Notes: generated from the letters alone by a model not told the origin. A stretch of DNA of 64,000 nucleotides from Kingdonia uniflora (GCA_014058105.1 JACGCM010000715.1:2170001-2234000); one strand, 5' to 3'; shown: positions 22,341 through 35,096, counted from the first letter of the stretch. Program-made: numbers and translations.

Positions 22341-22620
22341 CAATTCTTATTGTCAAAAATTACCATGGGCGAGCCAGGATTTTTATCCAGGAATTCAGTT
22401 GGGGCCATGAAAACAAAAACAAAAACAAATTATGGGAGATGGGACTTGATGTTTTCTCAATCATAAATATGAAATAAGAACAAGTTGGGCTAGTGAAGAT
22501 ATGTATGTCAATATTTGAGCGGCACCACATATCTATTAACTATACTATGTGATATATATATATAGAGAGAGTACCACTCGTGGCTCGTCACGGTAATAAT
22601 GTCGACGCGCCTTCAGCACT
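22341..22620. other. Intergenic stretch without a gene
   Basis: It contains GCGAGCCAGGATTTTTATCC followed by a GGGGCC-type run (~22372-22410), a motif I associate with degraded plant repeats but cannot assign to a family. A short (TA)n-(GA)n run lies at 22553-22570. Confidence 0.35.
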
Positions 22621-23388
22621 ACCCGTAAGATCAATGTTCATGGCCGAATCAAAATACACTTTAACCTATCCATCTCCATCGGTGAAAACTAAATCACTAC
22701 TTGTACCCAAATGCTTTGATGTACTATATATGTCGTATAACATTGTATATCAGGAGCAACACTACTATTTTCCATCCTTGACCAAATCTCCTCATCCTCC
22801 GAAAACAACTCACACTTATTATACAACCCATTCAAAATAATACCGTAAGTAATATAGATGTGTACGAATACTTATCGTCTCATTCTTCTCCATTTCATCT
22901 AACATCCCAATCGCCTCATTAAAATTACCCCTTGGACAAATTGCCCCAATGACAATAGTATACGAATACTTATCCAAGGTAAGCTCAAACTCCTTCATTA
23001 GTTCACGAAATCGAGGCTCGACTTTCGTCATACTTCTTAGAATCTACATAAGCACTAAGTAGCGCATTTACAGACTTTATCGTGCGATCACATTTTAACT
23101 TAGGTAATTGTTCAAGCGTCAACCATACCTGCTTTCCCATAAAGGGAAATGATTCGGATAGCAAACCTTCTTTGAGTATATTATTATACTTCTTCTGTCC
23201 TCGAGAGTATTTCTTAAATAGTTGAGAACTGTTTCGCCGAGGCCGAGACGACGTATTGTGAGCTCGTAAGTATTGTTTATGCCACCGTGCCTAGAACGAA
23301 CGAATTTGGATTCAGAGAGCTTCTTGAAATTCTCGACAACCTTAGTGAGGTCTTTATCTTTGTAGATAATCCATAATTGCAAAATCAA
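22620..23388 (-). pseudogene. PPR-repeat protein fragment, decayed
   Basis: On the minus strand, KDKDLTKVVENFKKLSES at ~23340 and TYELTIRRLG resemble the N-terminal region of short organelle-targeted pentatricopeptide repeat proteins. They are followed, with frame changes, by LKCDRTIKSVNALLSAYVDS (~23095-23035) and DKYSYTIVIGAICPRGNFNE then AIGMLDEMEKN (~22970-22885), which are clear 35-residue PPR units. GLYNKCELFSEDEEIWSRM (~22815-22760) follows. PPR proteins bind organellar RNA. At least three frame breaks and several stops are present, and the C-terminal repeats are missing. Copia-A is inserted ~100 bp upstream of the first exon-like frame, in GA-rich 5' sequence. Confidence 0.75.
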
Positions 23389-23488
23389 AGAAATCCAAAT
23401 TGAAGCCCACTAATGAGAGAGAGAGAGATTTGTGCTAATCTTTGATAATGATGAGAGAGGGAGACGTGGTGAGAGAAAATGAGGGAGA

Positions 23489-24390
23489 TGAAAGGTTTTG
23501 GTGTGCCTCATTTCGTGTATGTAAAGGTCCGTGGTTATCTCAGTCGAAAACAGTAACAGGATAAAGACCTTCGTACAATCTTTTATCAACCACCGACCAA
23601 GAAAATAAGTTGGTTAAGTAGAACTCTGATAAAGGGAGCCAAAAATGTTTTTCTAAATTGTCTAAACCTTTTGGGAATCTCGTTCGAATGACCCAAGGTC
23701 GTTCGAACAAATTCTGGGTATCTCGTTCGAACGACCTTAGGTCTCGTAGTGCTACGAGTTTAAAACAAAAATGCATATTTTTTAAAGGCTTATTAGGAAT
23801 TTCGTTCGAACGACCAAAGGTCTCGTTCGAACGAGTCTCGAGAAAAACTAAAATACTATTTAAGCGAACATTGCTTATCTTTTCTCCTTTTTTTTTTCTT
23901 TGGCAAAAAGTTATTTTCAAAAGAGATCATTATCCTTTATCAGAGAAACAATTTGACATCAATCAAAACCTAAAAACATTGAGGTTGATGTTGAGTTAAT
24001 GCATCATACTTCTCACAAATTGTTCTAGAGTAATTCAAGAAGGGTGATACTTGGTGTGAGATCAAGGAGCGTCGTTGCGAGAACGAAGACGATAGGGCGA
24101 GAAGCTTTGATCAGAAGAGAGATAATCACAAGACGAAGTTATCAAGTCTGTAAGTATAATTCAGATTAAACTCTTTTTGATTAATAGATTTTTGGTTGTC
24201 GTGTTCATTGACAACAACCTGTAGTTTATCTCCTGAGTAAGGAGTTTTCACAGGGTGAACAATTGCTTGTGTCATTTAATTCCTTGTCTTTACCATTATT
24301 TGTTTCTGTTTAATCCTAGATCATTGATTGATAAAATTAGGTCTAACTTATTTTTCAAAATACATTAAATACCAAACACATAGATTTTCA
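23489..24390 (+). repeat. Copia-A 5' LTR (902 bp)
   Basis: It aligns base by base with 33526-34190 plus 40508-40656. It holds a cluster of palindromic TCGTTCGAACGA motifs between ~23690 and ~23835. The 3' LTR lacks ~88 bp of this cluster (around 23735-23800), so the two LTRs differ by an indel as well as substitutions. Confidence 0.93.
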
Positions 24391-24405
24391 ATTGATATTA
24401 GTGCA
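24391..24405 (+). promoter_or_regulatory. Copia-A primer-binding site (decayed, initiator-Met type)
   Basis: TTGATATTAGTGC follows the LTR directly. It matches the common plant Copia site TTGGTATCAGAGC at 10 of 13 positions; two of the three differences are G-to-A and C-to-T. Confidence 0.6.
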
Positions 24406-24499
24406 AAATCGTATGTAGGCTTTATATCCTGAGCGGTGATCATGTCTTAAGTGCTTGATTAATTTAATAGATTCTGAAAAATTTAGAGGTTTTATAAAT

Positions 24500-25980
24500 C
24501 GCCCACCACTCTTTGATGGCACAAACTTTCCCTACTGAAAGGTTCAAATGATTGCCTTCTTGTAATCCATGGCAGAAGATGTCTGGATTGCCATTAAAGA
24601 TGGATGGGTGCCCCCGACTGTTTTATGGGGTGAGCCAGCAACAGTTGTAGAAATCCCTAAACTTAGAAATTAATGGACTAAGGAGGAAAAAGAAATATCT
24701 GGGCATAATTCTAAAGGTCTTAATGCTATCATTAATACGTTGAGCCACAGTGAGTATAGGCACATCTCCGTGTGTACCACTTTGAAAGAAGCTTAAGACA
24801 TCTTAATGCGCACTTACGAATGTGATAATAGGGTTAAAGAAAGTAAACTGTAAATACTTACCTCTCAATTTAAAAATATTTGGATGAGTGAGGATGAACC
24901 GTTCAGTGAGTTTTATGCCAGACTGAGTGACATTGTCAACAACAGTTCCTCTTTAGGAGCTGGATATACCGATGTTCAAATAGTTTATAAAATTTTAAGA
25001 TATCTTTCTAAGAGTTTTAGGTCTATACGTGAGTGATGCTATAGAGGAAGCAAAAAATCTTAAAATCATGAAACCTGACACACTTGCTGGAAAATTATAA
25101 ACTTTTGAAATTGAAATGGAAATAGAAAACCCTAAGAAGAATAAGAGTGTAGCTTTTAAGTCTTCCTCCAACTCTTCGTCTTCTCAGGGAACCAGAGAAG
25201 TTGATAACTATTGTGTCTCTAACGATGATGAATAACTTGCTCTGATTCACAAATTGCTCTTATAAGCCAACAATTAGAAAACTTTTGAAAAAAAAGCAAT
25301 TTGAGAAACAAGGGCAAAATGTGAATTATAAGGCATGTCCTCATGACCGTGTTAGGTCTTATGGCAAATAGACTAATACTGAACAAAACCTAAATAAAAG
25401 TAAATGCTATAGGTGTCACAAGTATGGTTACTATGCTCATAGTTGTCCCACTAAGAGTTCTAATAACAGGCACAAGGCTATGAACATTACTGTTACATGG
25501 GATGATAGTGATGATGACCATAATGAACATGATAATCCCTTTCAAGAAGGAGGAAATGGTCTGAGAGCTCATATTTCTATTATTAACTCAAGTTGTGACC
25601 GCTCTTATGTTTTTGCACTTAAAACTGACGCAGAAGATCACAGTAACTATGAAAGTGATAACTGTGAAGAGCCTAATTTTAAAGAGTTGTATTCTCAACT
25701 TGTTTATCAGCTTGAGAAACTTAAGAATGAGAAACAATCACTTAGTGTCTAACTTAAGACTTGTGAACAGGAAAAACACACTGCTATGGAGAATGTGAAA
25801 TTGGCCGAAACCGAAATTGAGAAACTTAAACTTGATTTGACCTCTACACAACAAAAACTTAAAGTTTTCTATCATGGAGCAAAAAATATTGATAAAATAC
25901 TAAGTATGAGCAAAAATGATACTTACAAAAGAGGGTTAGGATTTTATGAGAAAAATGTCAAGTCCACCTCATCTTAAGTC
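24500..25980 (+). pseudogene. Copia-A gag, broken
   Basis: The reading starts near PPLFDGTNFPY (~24505) and includes VWIAIKDGW, LNAIINTLSHSEYRHI and FSEFYARLSDIVNN, the UBN2-type gag pattern of Copia elements. A zinc knuckle lies at ~25405-25450 (CYRCHKYGYYAHSC), in which the expected His is Tyr. Acidic and coiled-coil segments follow (25480-25980) with LKNEKQSL and ETEIEKLKLDL. Gag would form the RNA-packaging particle. At least nine stops or shifts interrupt it. Confidence 0.8.
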
Positions 25981-26299
25981 ACTAAGTTTGTCAAAGCTAA
26001 TTCAGTTCCATATTTGCCCATACCTAGTGTAATTACTGCTCCCTATTATAGATATATTTTATTACCAGGTTGTGGTCGAAAAGGGGTCATCTTGCTCCCT
26101 ATTGCAGATATATTTATGTATTTCATAGTAGGAATGATCTTCACTTGGAAAAAGGGAAACCATATCGATCATATGCCCAATCGTTTGCTAATTCCTTTTT
26201 TGTCCAAAAGTCTTTTAATGGATTCAAGAATTTGACTCAAGCGACAGAAGAATGAAAAAATGTGCGATCCGTTTGGGTTCAGAAGAAGGATCTTCTACC

Positions 26300-27455
26300 A
26301 CAATTACAGTGCAATGTTACAGTAATGGCTCTAAATGCTTTCAACTTTACCCAGTGGTATGTAGATAGTTGATGCTCACGTCACATGACGGGGGATGTTA
26401 CTTGTTTGAACAATGTCATAGATATTCAAGGAGGTGATATTAATTTTGGAAGAGGGATGAGTAGAAAGATTGTGGAAAAATAGAGTATAGAAGGAATTGG
26501 GTGCCCAACAGTTGATAATGTACTCTATGTCAAGGGACTTACTGCAAACCTTCTGAGTATGAGTCACTTATGTGATGAAAATAACACAGTAACATTTGAC
26601 AAAAAGGTATGCCGTGTCTTTGATAATACCGGGAATTACATTGTGACTGCTGCCAGAACTTCTAACAACTGCTATGTTGTATCCCAAGACTCTATTTCAT
26701 GTAAAGTTGCTAAGATGAGCGATTTGAAATTATGGCACCAACGATTTGGGTATGCGAACTTTAACGATCTTCCCAAGATTACAAGTAAGGAAATAGTTCG
26801 AGGGGTTCAGAGACTAAGCAAGTTAATAGATGCAATATGTAGACCATGTCAAATTGGAAAACAAACCAAGAGTCGACACAAAAAATCCACAAGGTTCACC
26901 TGGATCGCACTATTAAAGCAAAAGTCTGATACGTTTGAAGAATTTCATATTATAGCCCTTCGAATACAGAATGAGAAAGATTATTCCATTGACAGAATCC
27001 GAAATGATCGTGGAGGAGAGTTCAAAGATAGTGATGTTATTGAGTACCGTCAAGCTAATGGGATCAAACATGAATTTTCAGCACTAATCACACCACAACA
27101 AAATGGAGTTGCAGAACGAAAGAACCGTGTTTTACAAGAGATGGGGCAGATATTACTCCATGGAAAGAATGTTCCTAATCATTTTTGGGGAAAAACTATT
27201 CATACCTCGTGTCACATTATCAACAGAGTTTATCTGCGTCCTCTTATACTTAACACGTCGTATGAACTCTGGTTTGGAAAAAATTTGAACTTGAAATACT
27301 TTCGTGTGTTTGGAAGTAAATATTATATCACATGTGATCGGGAGAATATTAGAAAATTTGTTGCCCGAAGCGAGGAAGGTATTTTACTGGGATATGCAAC
27401 AAACAGTAGGGCTTATCGTGTTTACAACTTGAAGAACAAGATGGTAATGGAGTAA
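26300..27455 (+). pseudogene. Copia-A protease and integrase region, with an integrase deletion
   Basis: The protease region is at ~26345 (QWYVDS then a stop, then CSRHMTGD), where the usual active-site motif is DSGCSRHMTG. The pre-integrase zinc domain follows (LKLWHQRFGYANFNDLP, with Tyr for the second His, and CRPCQIGKQTK). The core then jumps from SRHKKS to TRFTWIALL, skipping the segment that carries the first catalytic Asp. The second Asp (RNDRGGEF, ~27003) and the Glu (PQQNGVAERKNR, ~27092-27127) remain. The C-terminal RVFGSKYYI and LGYATNSRAYRVYN parts are intact to the stop at 27455. It could not catalyse integration. Confidence 0.88.
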
Positions 27456-29325
27456 ATTAATGTGGTAGTTTATGACTCGACAGTTCTTGGATAGACAAAT
27501 GATGGAGATAGTAATGTTCAAGAAGAAACTACGCCAACCTCTTCTATTATGGCTCAAGATATTGTGCTACCCATGAAAATTGTAGGTACATCTCACGCTG
27601 AAGCTTCTAACGTACCACCTAGTGAAATCTCAACACCACATGCTACTGTTCGTACTAATCCTCCTCGAAATTGTAGTGCTCCTGGATACTTTGATGATTA
27701 TGAATGTCCTACACTTTATGAGTCCGATAGGTGCGTCGGTTATCATTATTCTACGCTATATGAGATAGTAGAAAGTGTGTGTTATGTGTTTATCATTGAA
27801 CCAACCAATGTGAAAGATGTGTTATCTGATGAATATTGGATTAACGCCATGCAAGATGAGTTAAATAAATTCAAGTGACAAGATGTGTAGGACTTAGTAT
27901 CACGACCGGCAAATACTAATATTATTGGCACTAAGTGGATTTACAAGATCAAGTTTGATGAGAATGGTGATGTCGTAAGAAACAAAGCAAGGTTGGTAGC
28001 TCAGGGATACAATCAAATAAAAGGGGTAGATGTAGAAGAAACTTTTGCTCCCACAGCCAGACTTGAATCTATTAAGATGCTTTTGGCTTTCACATGTCAC
28101 AAAAAGTTTAAGCTTTATTAGATGGATGTAAAAATATGTTCCTGAATGGGTTACTTGAGGAAGAAGTGTATGTAGCTCAACCCAAGGGGTTTGAGGATCC
28201 ACATCATCCAAAGTATGTTTATCATTTGAAAAAATCTCTTTATGGACTAAAACAAGCTCCTCGAGTATGGTATGACAGACTCTCAGACATTTTACTTGGA
28301 AAGGGGTTCATTCGAGGGGGAGTTGATAAGATAATGTTTATTCAGCGAGAAGGAGATAAAATACTTATTGCTCAGGTATATGTGGATGATATTGTATTTG
28401 GATCTATGTCTGATTTACGTGTCAAGGCTTTCAAAGAATTAATGGGAAGAGAGTTCGAGATGAACATGGTTGGGGAATTAACCTACTTCTCAGATCTCCA
28501 AATCAAGCAACGGGAAGATGACATTTTTGTATCTTAATGTAAATATGCTAAGGATCTTGTAAAAAAGTTTGGTCTTGATTCCACAAACATGCAAGGACAC
28601 CAATGAGCACTACCATAAAATTGAGTAAGGATTCTGCAGGTACTGATGTAGACCAGAAGACGTATAGGAGCATGATCGGAAGCTTGTTGTATCTTACAGC
28701 TAGTCATCCAGAAATTGTGCTCAGTGTTTGCATATGTGCTCGTTATCAGGCAAGTCCTAAGGAGTCTCATTTACTCGTTGTTAAATGAATTATTCACTAT
28801 GTTTGTAGGACTTTTGAGTTTGGATTGTGGTATACTAGAGATACTACGTCTAAAATTATTGGATACTCAGATGCTGATTGGGCCAGAAATTCTAATGAAA
28901 GGAAAAACACTTCTAGGGGATGATATTACATTGGGAACCATCTTGTTGTATGGCAAAGTAAGAAACAGAATTGCATTTTGCAATCTACTGTAGAGGCCGA
29001 GTATATTTTTGTGGGAAGTTGTAGTACCCAACTAGTCTGGATGAAACAAATATTACATGATTACGGGCTGAATCAGGGAGTAATGTCACTTTATTATGAT
29101 AATATAAGTGCAATCAACATTTCCAAGAACCCTGAACAACATTCGAGGACCAAGCACATTGACATCAGATTTTATTTCATTTAAGACCTTGTTGAGCGAA
29201 ATATTGTAATTGTAGACTATGTTGTTATGAAAAACCAGCTTGCTGATCTCTTCACCAAACCTTTGGACGTTCTTCGGTTTGAAACTCTCCAATGCACTAT
29301 TGGTGTCTGTTCCATTGCATAAATC
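27456..29325 (+). pseudogene. Copia-A reverse transcriptase and RNase H, broken
   Basis: RT begins around YWINAMQDELNKFK (27835) and IGTKWIYKIKFDENG (27930), with KARLVAQGYNQ. A frame change near 28125 separates MDVK from [33 protein letters not shown] follows, then the catalytic [11 protein letters not shown] (~28373-28405), which is intact. RNase H follows at 28610-29320: YLTASHPEIVLSV, IGYSDADWARNS and VEAEYIFVGS, ending SRTKHIDIRF and LADLFTKPLD. At least eight stops or shifts are spread through it. Confidence 0.88.
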
Positions 29326-31756
29326 TCTCAGGTTATCCTGACTATTTATGTCGCTATTCTGTGGACATCGTCAGGTATGTATCATTTATCTTGTTCATAT
29401 TGGTTATTTCCCCTGATTTTTATAATAAAGTCTATCTTAGCTATGCATGTGCATGTTCGGGATTTATTTATTTTTCATATATTCATCTAATGCTTGAGCT
29501 ACTTGGTATCACTTATTCATCACTAGTTCCAACTATTCCTGACTCTAAGTTGTAAGTAGAAACCTTAAGGATAAATGTAGAGACTTCGTTACCTAATATT
29601 ATGTGAGGATCTAACCTTTTGTGCAAGCTTTGAGTGCTATTAAATGAATTTTTTCCCATAAATCTCTCTTTGTTTCTAATCTCATTATTTTATGCATTTG
29701 TCAATTGTTGGTGGTGACATCTAGTTCAAGTTAGTTTAATAGAACATTCCCTATACTTGATTCGAGACGAAAAAGGTACTATGTGAAACCAAAGATATGA
29801 TAATAGGATTTTTATTATTACACCTTTTTGGCATTTGTCTATGCTTACCCAAAATTTTATCTGTTTGTAGCCCTTTTGGCCTTAAAATATGCCATTCATT
29901 TTATATCACACTCCTTTTAACCCTTTTGTTCTAAGATGTTTAAGTAAAATCAAAGTGAAGGATGGAGTTTAAGTGAGGAAAGATGAATAGAAAAATAGAG
30001 TATCCCTGATGTTGAAAAAAAATAAAATAAAATCGTTCGAACGAGATTGATAGTCGTTCGAACGGCCTTTTGACAACCCTATGAAATTTTTGCCCAAGAG
30101 CCCAATTCGTTCGAACGACCTTTTGAGAGCCCTCTAGATTTTTGTCCTAGGAGCCCATTCATTCGAATGAATTCATATTTCGTTCGAACAAAATATGGGA
30201 TTTTTTATGGTTTTTTAAACCACTCACTTGCCTCGAGATTTGAGCGATTGTAAAGAGTTTCCCTAGTATATAATGAGAAACTTAGGGAAGAAGTATTCTA
30301 TTCAATGTTTACTCAATAAAAAGGAAGAATGTCTGGAGGTGCACTCAATTTGAAAAAAGAGGGGGAGAAAGTATAATCTATAGTCTCATAATGCTAGCAA
30401 AATATCTACTCTGTCATGTTCCTTCCCTTGCCTACATTATAACCTTTTCAAGACCTATTTGATCTTGAGTTTAACACAGTTAGTTTAGTGGAGATGAGAG
30501 ATAGGGATTCTATATTAGTTAACTTGACACCATCTAAAACAATTGATTTTCCTTCCAAGAGATCTTTCAGTAAAATAGTGTTGTTCTTTTTTGGATTGTG
30601 ATTTTTTAACTCCAGTTTATTCATATTCATATTTCCTCTGAGTGATATCTAGTAAATTCTCAGTGACTTTGTGTGACCAACCCTGAGAGGCCTAAGCTGA
30701 AACATATTTCTAATATAGTGATCTTCATACGTCTAACTGTCAGAACCTTGATTGGACTACATACACACACACACCAAGTTCTTTTATATTATTTCATTTA
30801 TTGATCAATAATATTTTCTATATCATGCATCCGCTGTGCTTTTAGATTTGACTCTGCATATATTGAGGGGGAGTGTGCTTGCTAGTCTTCAGTTTATCTC
30901 GTAAGTCCTGTGTCTTATCTTATGTTTCCTATGGATTATGTTTCCTGTTGCTATTTGTTGAATACTTGGTTTTTGGTTAATATCGGTGCGTTTACCTATT
31001 TCCATTCCTTCGTTCGAATGTTTTAAGCCAAAAATTGGTGTTTCGTTCGAACGAGTAATCCTTTCGTTTGAACGACTTTTCAATTTTGTTAAAATATTAA
31101 AGTTCATTTCTTTTCTTTACTCTCTCTCACACCGACTTGAACTCCACCACTTCCACTGTGATTCTTCTCTCTCTAGCTCAATTTTACTCCCGATTGGAAG
31201 GAATTTCTCTGCGTTTGGTATTTCCTTTACTCTCCTACTTCAATTTTGAAGTTTAGCATTCTAATTTTATAGTTTGGTCTCGACAGTTTTGCCTAATTTT
31301 GTTTTGGAATCACTCTCTCTTCCATCATTAGCTTGGTAAGCTTATTCTGCTCTTTCTCCTTCAAGTTTCGTGCTTAATTTATTCCTCCTATTGCGACTAT
31401 GTTGGTTTCTGCTGCTTCGTGTTTGTGATTGAAGAATCTGGTTTATGATTTTTGGGTGTTTGATTATTTGCATTGTTGGTGAATTTTGAATTGGGGTCTT
31501 CGAAATTGCTTGTGTTGTACATTGTTGGATTGTGAGGTTGTGTTTGGTGTTTGCAGGGGGTAGTTATGTGAGATTGTTTTGTGAAATTACTGGGTATTAT
31601 TAGTGGAGAACTGGGTGATTGGAGGGTGGTTTGTTTTCTTACAGGTGTTGGGTTGGAATGTGGGTGATTCCTTGTTGGATTTGTTGGTTTGGTATTGTTT
31701 GTTTGTGATTGTTGCTTGGGATTTCTCTGCAGACAAATTTTTTGTAGGTATGCGAT
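29326..31756 (+). other. Copia-A long non-coding spacer with TCGTTCGAACGA motifs
   Basis: About 2.4 kb between RNase H and the 3' gene contains no supported ORF. Copies of the LTR palindrome recur here: 30035-30062, 30106-30120, 30163-30190 and 31010-31075, in forms of TCGTTCGAACGA. The end is T-rich (31300-31740) and may hold a splice acceptor before the 3' gene (TTTTTTGTAG/GTATGCG at ~31737-31750). Confidence 0.65.
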
Positions 31757-32933
31757 ATGACACCTAGGTTACGGGCAGGAACCAAAAGGCAATGCTCTAA
31801 TTCAACAGGTATTCTTGATGGTCAGAGAATCGGGGATAACCCGGTGCATTGGAGTACAGAAAAGGCTTTTAAGGATCGCCCGATTGTAAATGAACACATA
31901 GTAGATATCCAAAGTGTCTCTGTAGTTAGTGAGGGCTTCGCGAGTATTTTTGCAAAGTTTGAAGTGAAAGGTTGGACCAAGATTCTTACTCCTACGGGGA
32001 AGGTATATCCTCGCATTGTTCAATTTTTTATGCTTCTCTGAAAGTGGAGTCCACCAGTTCACTCCATGATCGAATTTTTTCAGTTACTATTGATGGGGAA
32101 GAGTTTTTCGTAACTAGGGGCAAACTTTATTATATATTGGGTATCTCTCTATTCATTCACGTTCTGAGGTGTATTTGGCCAGTAACGTCTTATCAATAGC
32201 CCGCCTATTCTTTGTGGGTGAGTTTATTGAGGATGAGATTCCTGTTCTGCCTGAGCTGAATGAGATGGTAATTGACATTACTTCTCAACATAATCTGTTT
32301 ACTGGATCAGGAACTATGACTCGTAAGATGTTAGATGATGAGTCTCGTCTGGTACATTACATTTCTATTTCTAATATCCTCTCAAGATCCCAAAAGAATG
32401 AACTTTTTGAGCGGATGAAGGTTTTTCTCTATGCCTTCAAGAATAATGTAGAAATCAATCTCCCAAGCATTATCATTGCAGAGATGATAGATACCAGCAC
32501 CAAAAAGGTGACTCGTAGTTCATTACCTTTTGCTTGCCTTGTGATGGATATTTTGTTAGAGGTTGGGTATAAGGTACTTCCTGATGAGCCTGAGGATACC
32601 AAAGTGGAAAGATTGAATGCTAGTAACTTTTATAGGAGTGTATCTCATTTACCTTCTGCACTACCATCTAATTCCACTCCTCTAAATGCGCAGTCTGCTA
32701 CTCCAGGTGAGCACATAGGTTCTTCTAGCTCCATTGCACAGACTCAGAGGGAGTTTACTCTTCAGGATGTCGGGACCATGCTTCTGACTTTGACAGTGGG
32801 TATGGGGGCGGTGAAGACTATACTGGGAACTAGTGATACACGGTTGCTTGGAATGGAGACAGAGGTTTCGTATCTTAGTCAGCTACAGGAGGAGTCTATA
32901 TATGATTATGTGTCTGCTTCTGAAGGTACTTGA
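31757..32933 (+). pseudogene. Copia-A 3' extra ORF (putative plant transposon protein type)
   Basis: The first frame, 31757-32041, reads MTPRLRAGTKRQC, with KVYPRIVQFF near its end. It passes into the next frame at ~32030 (KVESTSSLHDRIFSVTIDGE, GKLYYILGIS) and into a third at ~32170-32933 (LARLFFVGEF-like start, LFERMKVFLYAFKNNVEINL, SSLPFACLVMDILLEVGYKV). A Ser/Pro-rich linker and a C-terminal helical part (QDVGTMLLTLTVGMGAV) follow. This layout resembles the retroelement-borne putative plant transposon protein domain found downstream of pol in some plant elements. No transmembrane signal typical of envelope proteins is evident. Two frame changes break it; its role is unknown. Confidence 0.6.
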
Positions 32934-33525
32934 TAACACAGGGTATCTCATTTTTATTCTCTATTTTGTTTTTAGTCTCTGGTCCGTCTCTATAAGACTG
33001 GTTTTGTTCTAAAAATACATAGGATAGTAGTCTATGTACTAACATTGGAAATATGCTTAATACTATATTTTATTTCATTAATTGTCTAATGGTTCTAATC
33101 TCTTTTTGCTTCAGATATTAGATTACGGTTGTTTGTTGTTTCTTCCGTGACAATAAGGGGGAAAAATACGTATCTCTAACAGGAAAGAAACATGAATGGA
33201 TATATGCTAATGCTTTTCTGGTTTGATTCTTTTATGATTTCTTTCATGATTATGTGGTTCTCTATTTATAAATATTTTAAGTTCTTCTTTCCACATATAT
33301 TTTAAACGAGTCTGTTGCGTGTGTAGATATTAAGTAACAAGCTTTCTGATAAGTGTTAAAATGTAAGAAAATATCGTCCGTAGAGGAGGTCCAGTGATTG
33401 AACCTGTTCATAAAAGTGGCGGTGTCTTTCTAAGGTCTAGACTGTCTTTATAGCTGGGAAGAACTATAGAGTAATGTGTAAGTCTTAATTTTTAGTTTGT
33501 CACGAAATGAACCAAAGGTGGAGAT

Positions 33526-34190
33526 TGAAAGGTTTGGTTTGTCTCATTTCGTGTATGTAAAGGTCCGTGGTCATCTCAGTCGAAGATAGTGACAGGATAA
33601 AGACCTTCGTACAATCCTCTATCAACCAACGACCAAGAAGGTAAGTTGTTTAAGTAGAACTGATAAAGGGAGCTAAAAATGTTTTTTTAAATTGTCAAAA
33701 CTTTTTGGGAATCTCGTTCGAGCGACCCAAGGTCTCGTTTGAACATATTCTGGGCATCTCGTTCGAACGACCAAAGGTCTCGTTCGAACGAGTCTCAAGA
33801 AAATAAGCGAACATTACTTCTCTTTTTTCCCTCACTTTTTTCTCCTTTCTTTGGCAAAAAGTTATTTTTGAAAAAACTCTATGTCCTTTATCAGAGAGAC
33901 AATTTGATATCAATCAAGACCTAAAAACATTGAGGTTGATGTTGAGTTAGTGTATCCTACTTCCCACAAATTATTCTAGAGTTATTCAAGAAGGGTGATA
34001 CTTGGTGTGAGATCAAGGAGCGTCGTTGCGAGAACGAAGATGATAGGGCATGAAGCTTTGATCAGAAGAGAGATAATCACGAGATGAGGTTATCAAGTAT
34101 ACAAGTATAATTCAGATTAAACTCTTTTTTGATTAGTAAATTTTTGGTTGTCGTGTTCATCGACAACATGTAGTTTTTCTCATGAGTAAG
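33526..34190 (+). repeat. Copia-A 3' LTR, first part
   Basis: It starts TGAAAGGTTTGGTTTG after the purine tract ACCAAAGGTGGAGAT (33511-33525, the likely polypurine tract). It is interrupted at GTAAG (34186-34190) by Copia-B and continues at 40508. Confidence 0.93.
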
Positions 34191-35071
34191 TGTTGGGTTT
34201 TTGGTATATCTCAAAACTATTCATTAGTCCCACATTGCTCACAAGAGGAGTTTGTTTGTATGATTTAACATAGAACCTTTATTCTCTATGTTGGGCGGGG
34301 GCGGGGAGAAAATATGAGTTTCAAATTTCATTTGGTTTATGGGCTTAGGCTTTGATTTGGGCTTTATGGAAAATTGATTTTGTCAAGACCAATTCGAGCT
34401 AAGTATAGTCTTAATTGACTTAGACCAATTCGAACTTAGTCTTATCGACTTGGACCAATTCGAGCTGAGTATATACCACTTAGACTAATTCGAACTAAGT
34501 CAATTCTTCATAAGTCATTTCGACCTGAGTCTATTCAACTTGGACTTTCTAGTAGACCAATTCGAACTGAATATTTTTGACCTAGATTTTTTTTCGAGCT
34601 GAATTTGTTCGTTTTGAATTCCTCAAAACATAACATTGTTACTGTTTCGTAATTAAAGTCTTGAACCGTTTCACTTCCGTTTTAAACAGTTTTGATGACG
34701 TGTCCCACCATTACTCTTGGAACCATTTCAAACTTACTCTATATAAAGAGAAGTTGTACCTCTGCTTATAATCATTGAAAAGTAGTTCTTCTCTTCTCTT
34801 CTCTTTGAGATTTTTTAAGATCCGAGTATAACATATTGAAAGTGTAAATCATTAGAAGGTAATTCTTCCTTGCAAAAGAATTTCCCACGTTGCTGTTTTA
34901 TCCTGGAGATGACGCAACAATCAACTGTTTGTAAAGGGAAGTACGGCGAAACGTCTTAAAGATAGAGACCTAGTTCTCGACTCAACATTTCCTGTTCTTC
35001 AGTTCGGTACATCAAATTGAACTAGTTTTTGTTGCTTCTCGTTTACTGCTACAGAGGTAATATTCCTAACA
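34191..35071 (+). repeat. Copia-B 5' LTR with a repeated promoter-like unit
   Basis: A ~30-37-bp unit around GACCAATTCGARCT recurs about five times at 34385-34620. A TATA box (TCTATATAAAGAG) lies at ~34738-34750. Confidence 0.92.
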
Positions 35072-35096
35072 ATTTTAAGACGTGTTAGTATCTGCT

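Noticed and set aside
31757..32933. Envelope gene of a retrovirus-like element
   Set aside because: No signal peptide or membrane span was evident in the translation, so I kept it as an unassigned 3' gene.
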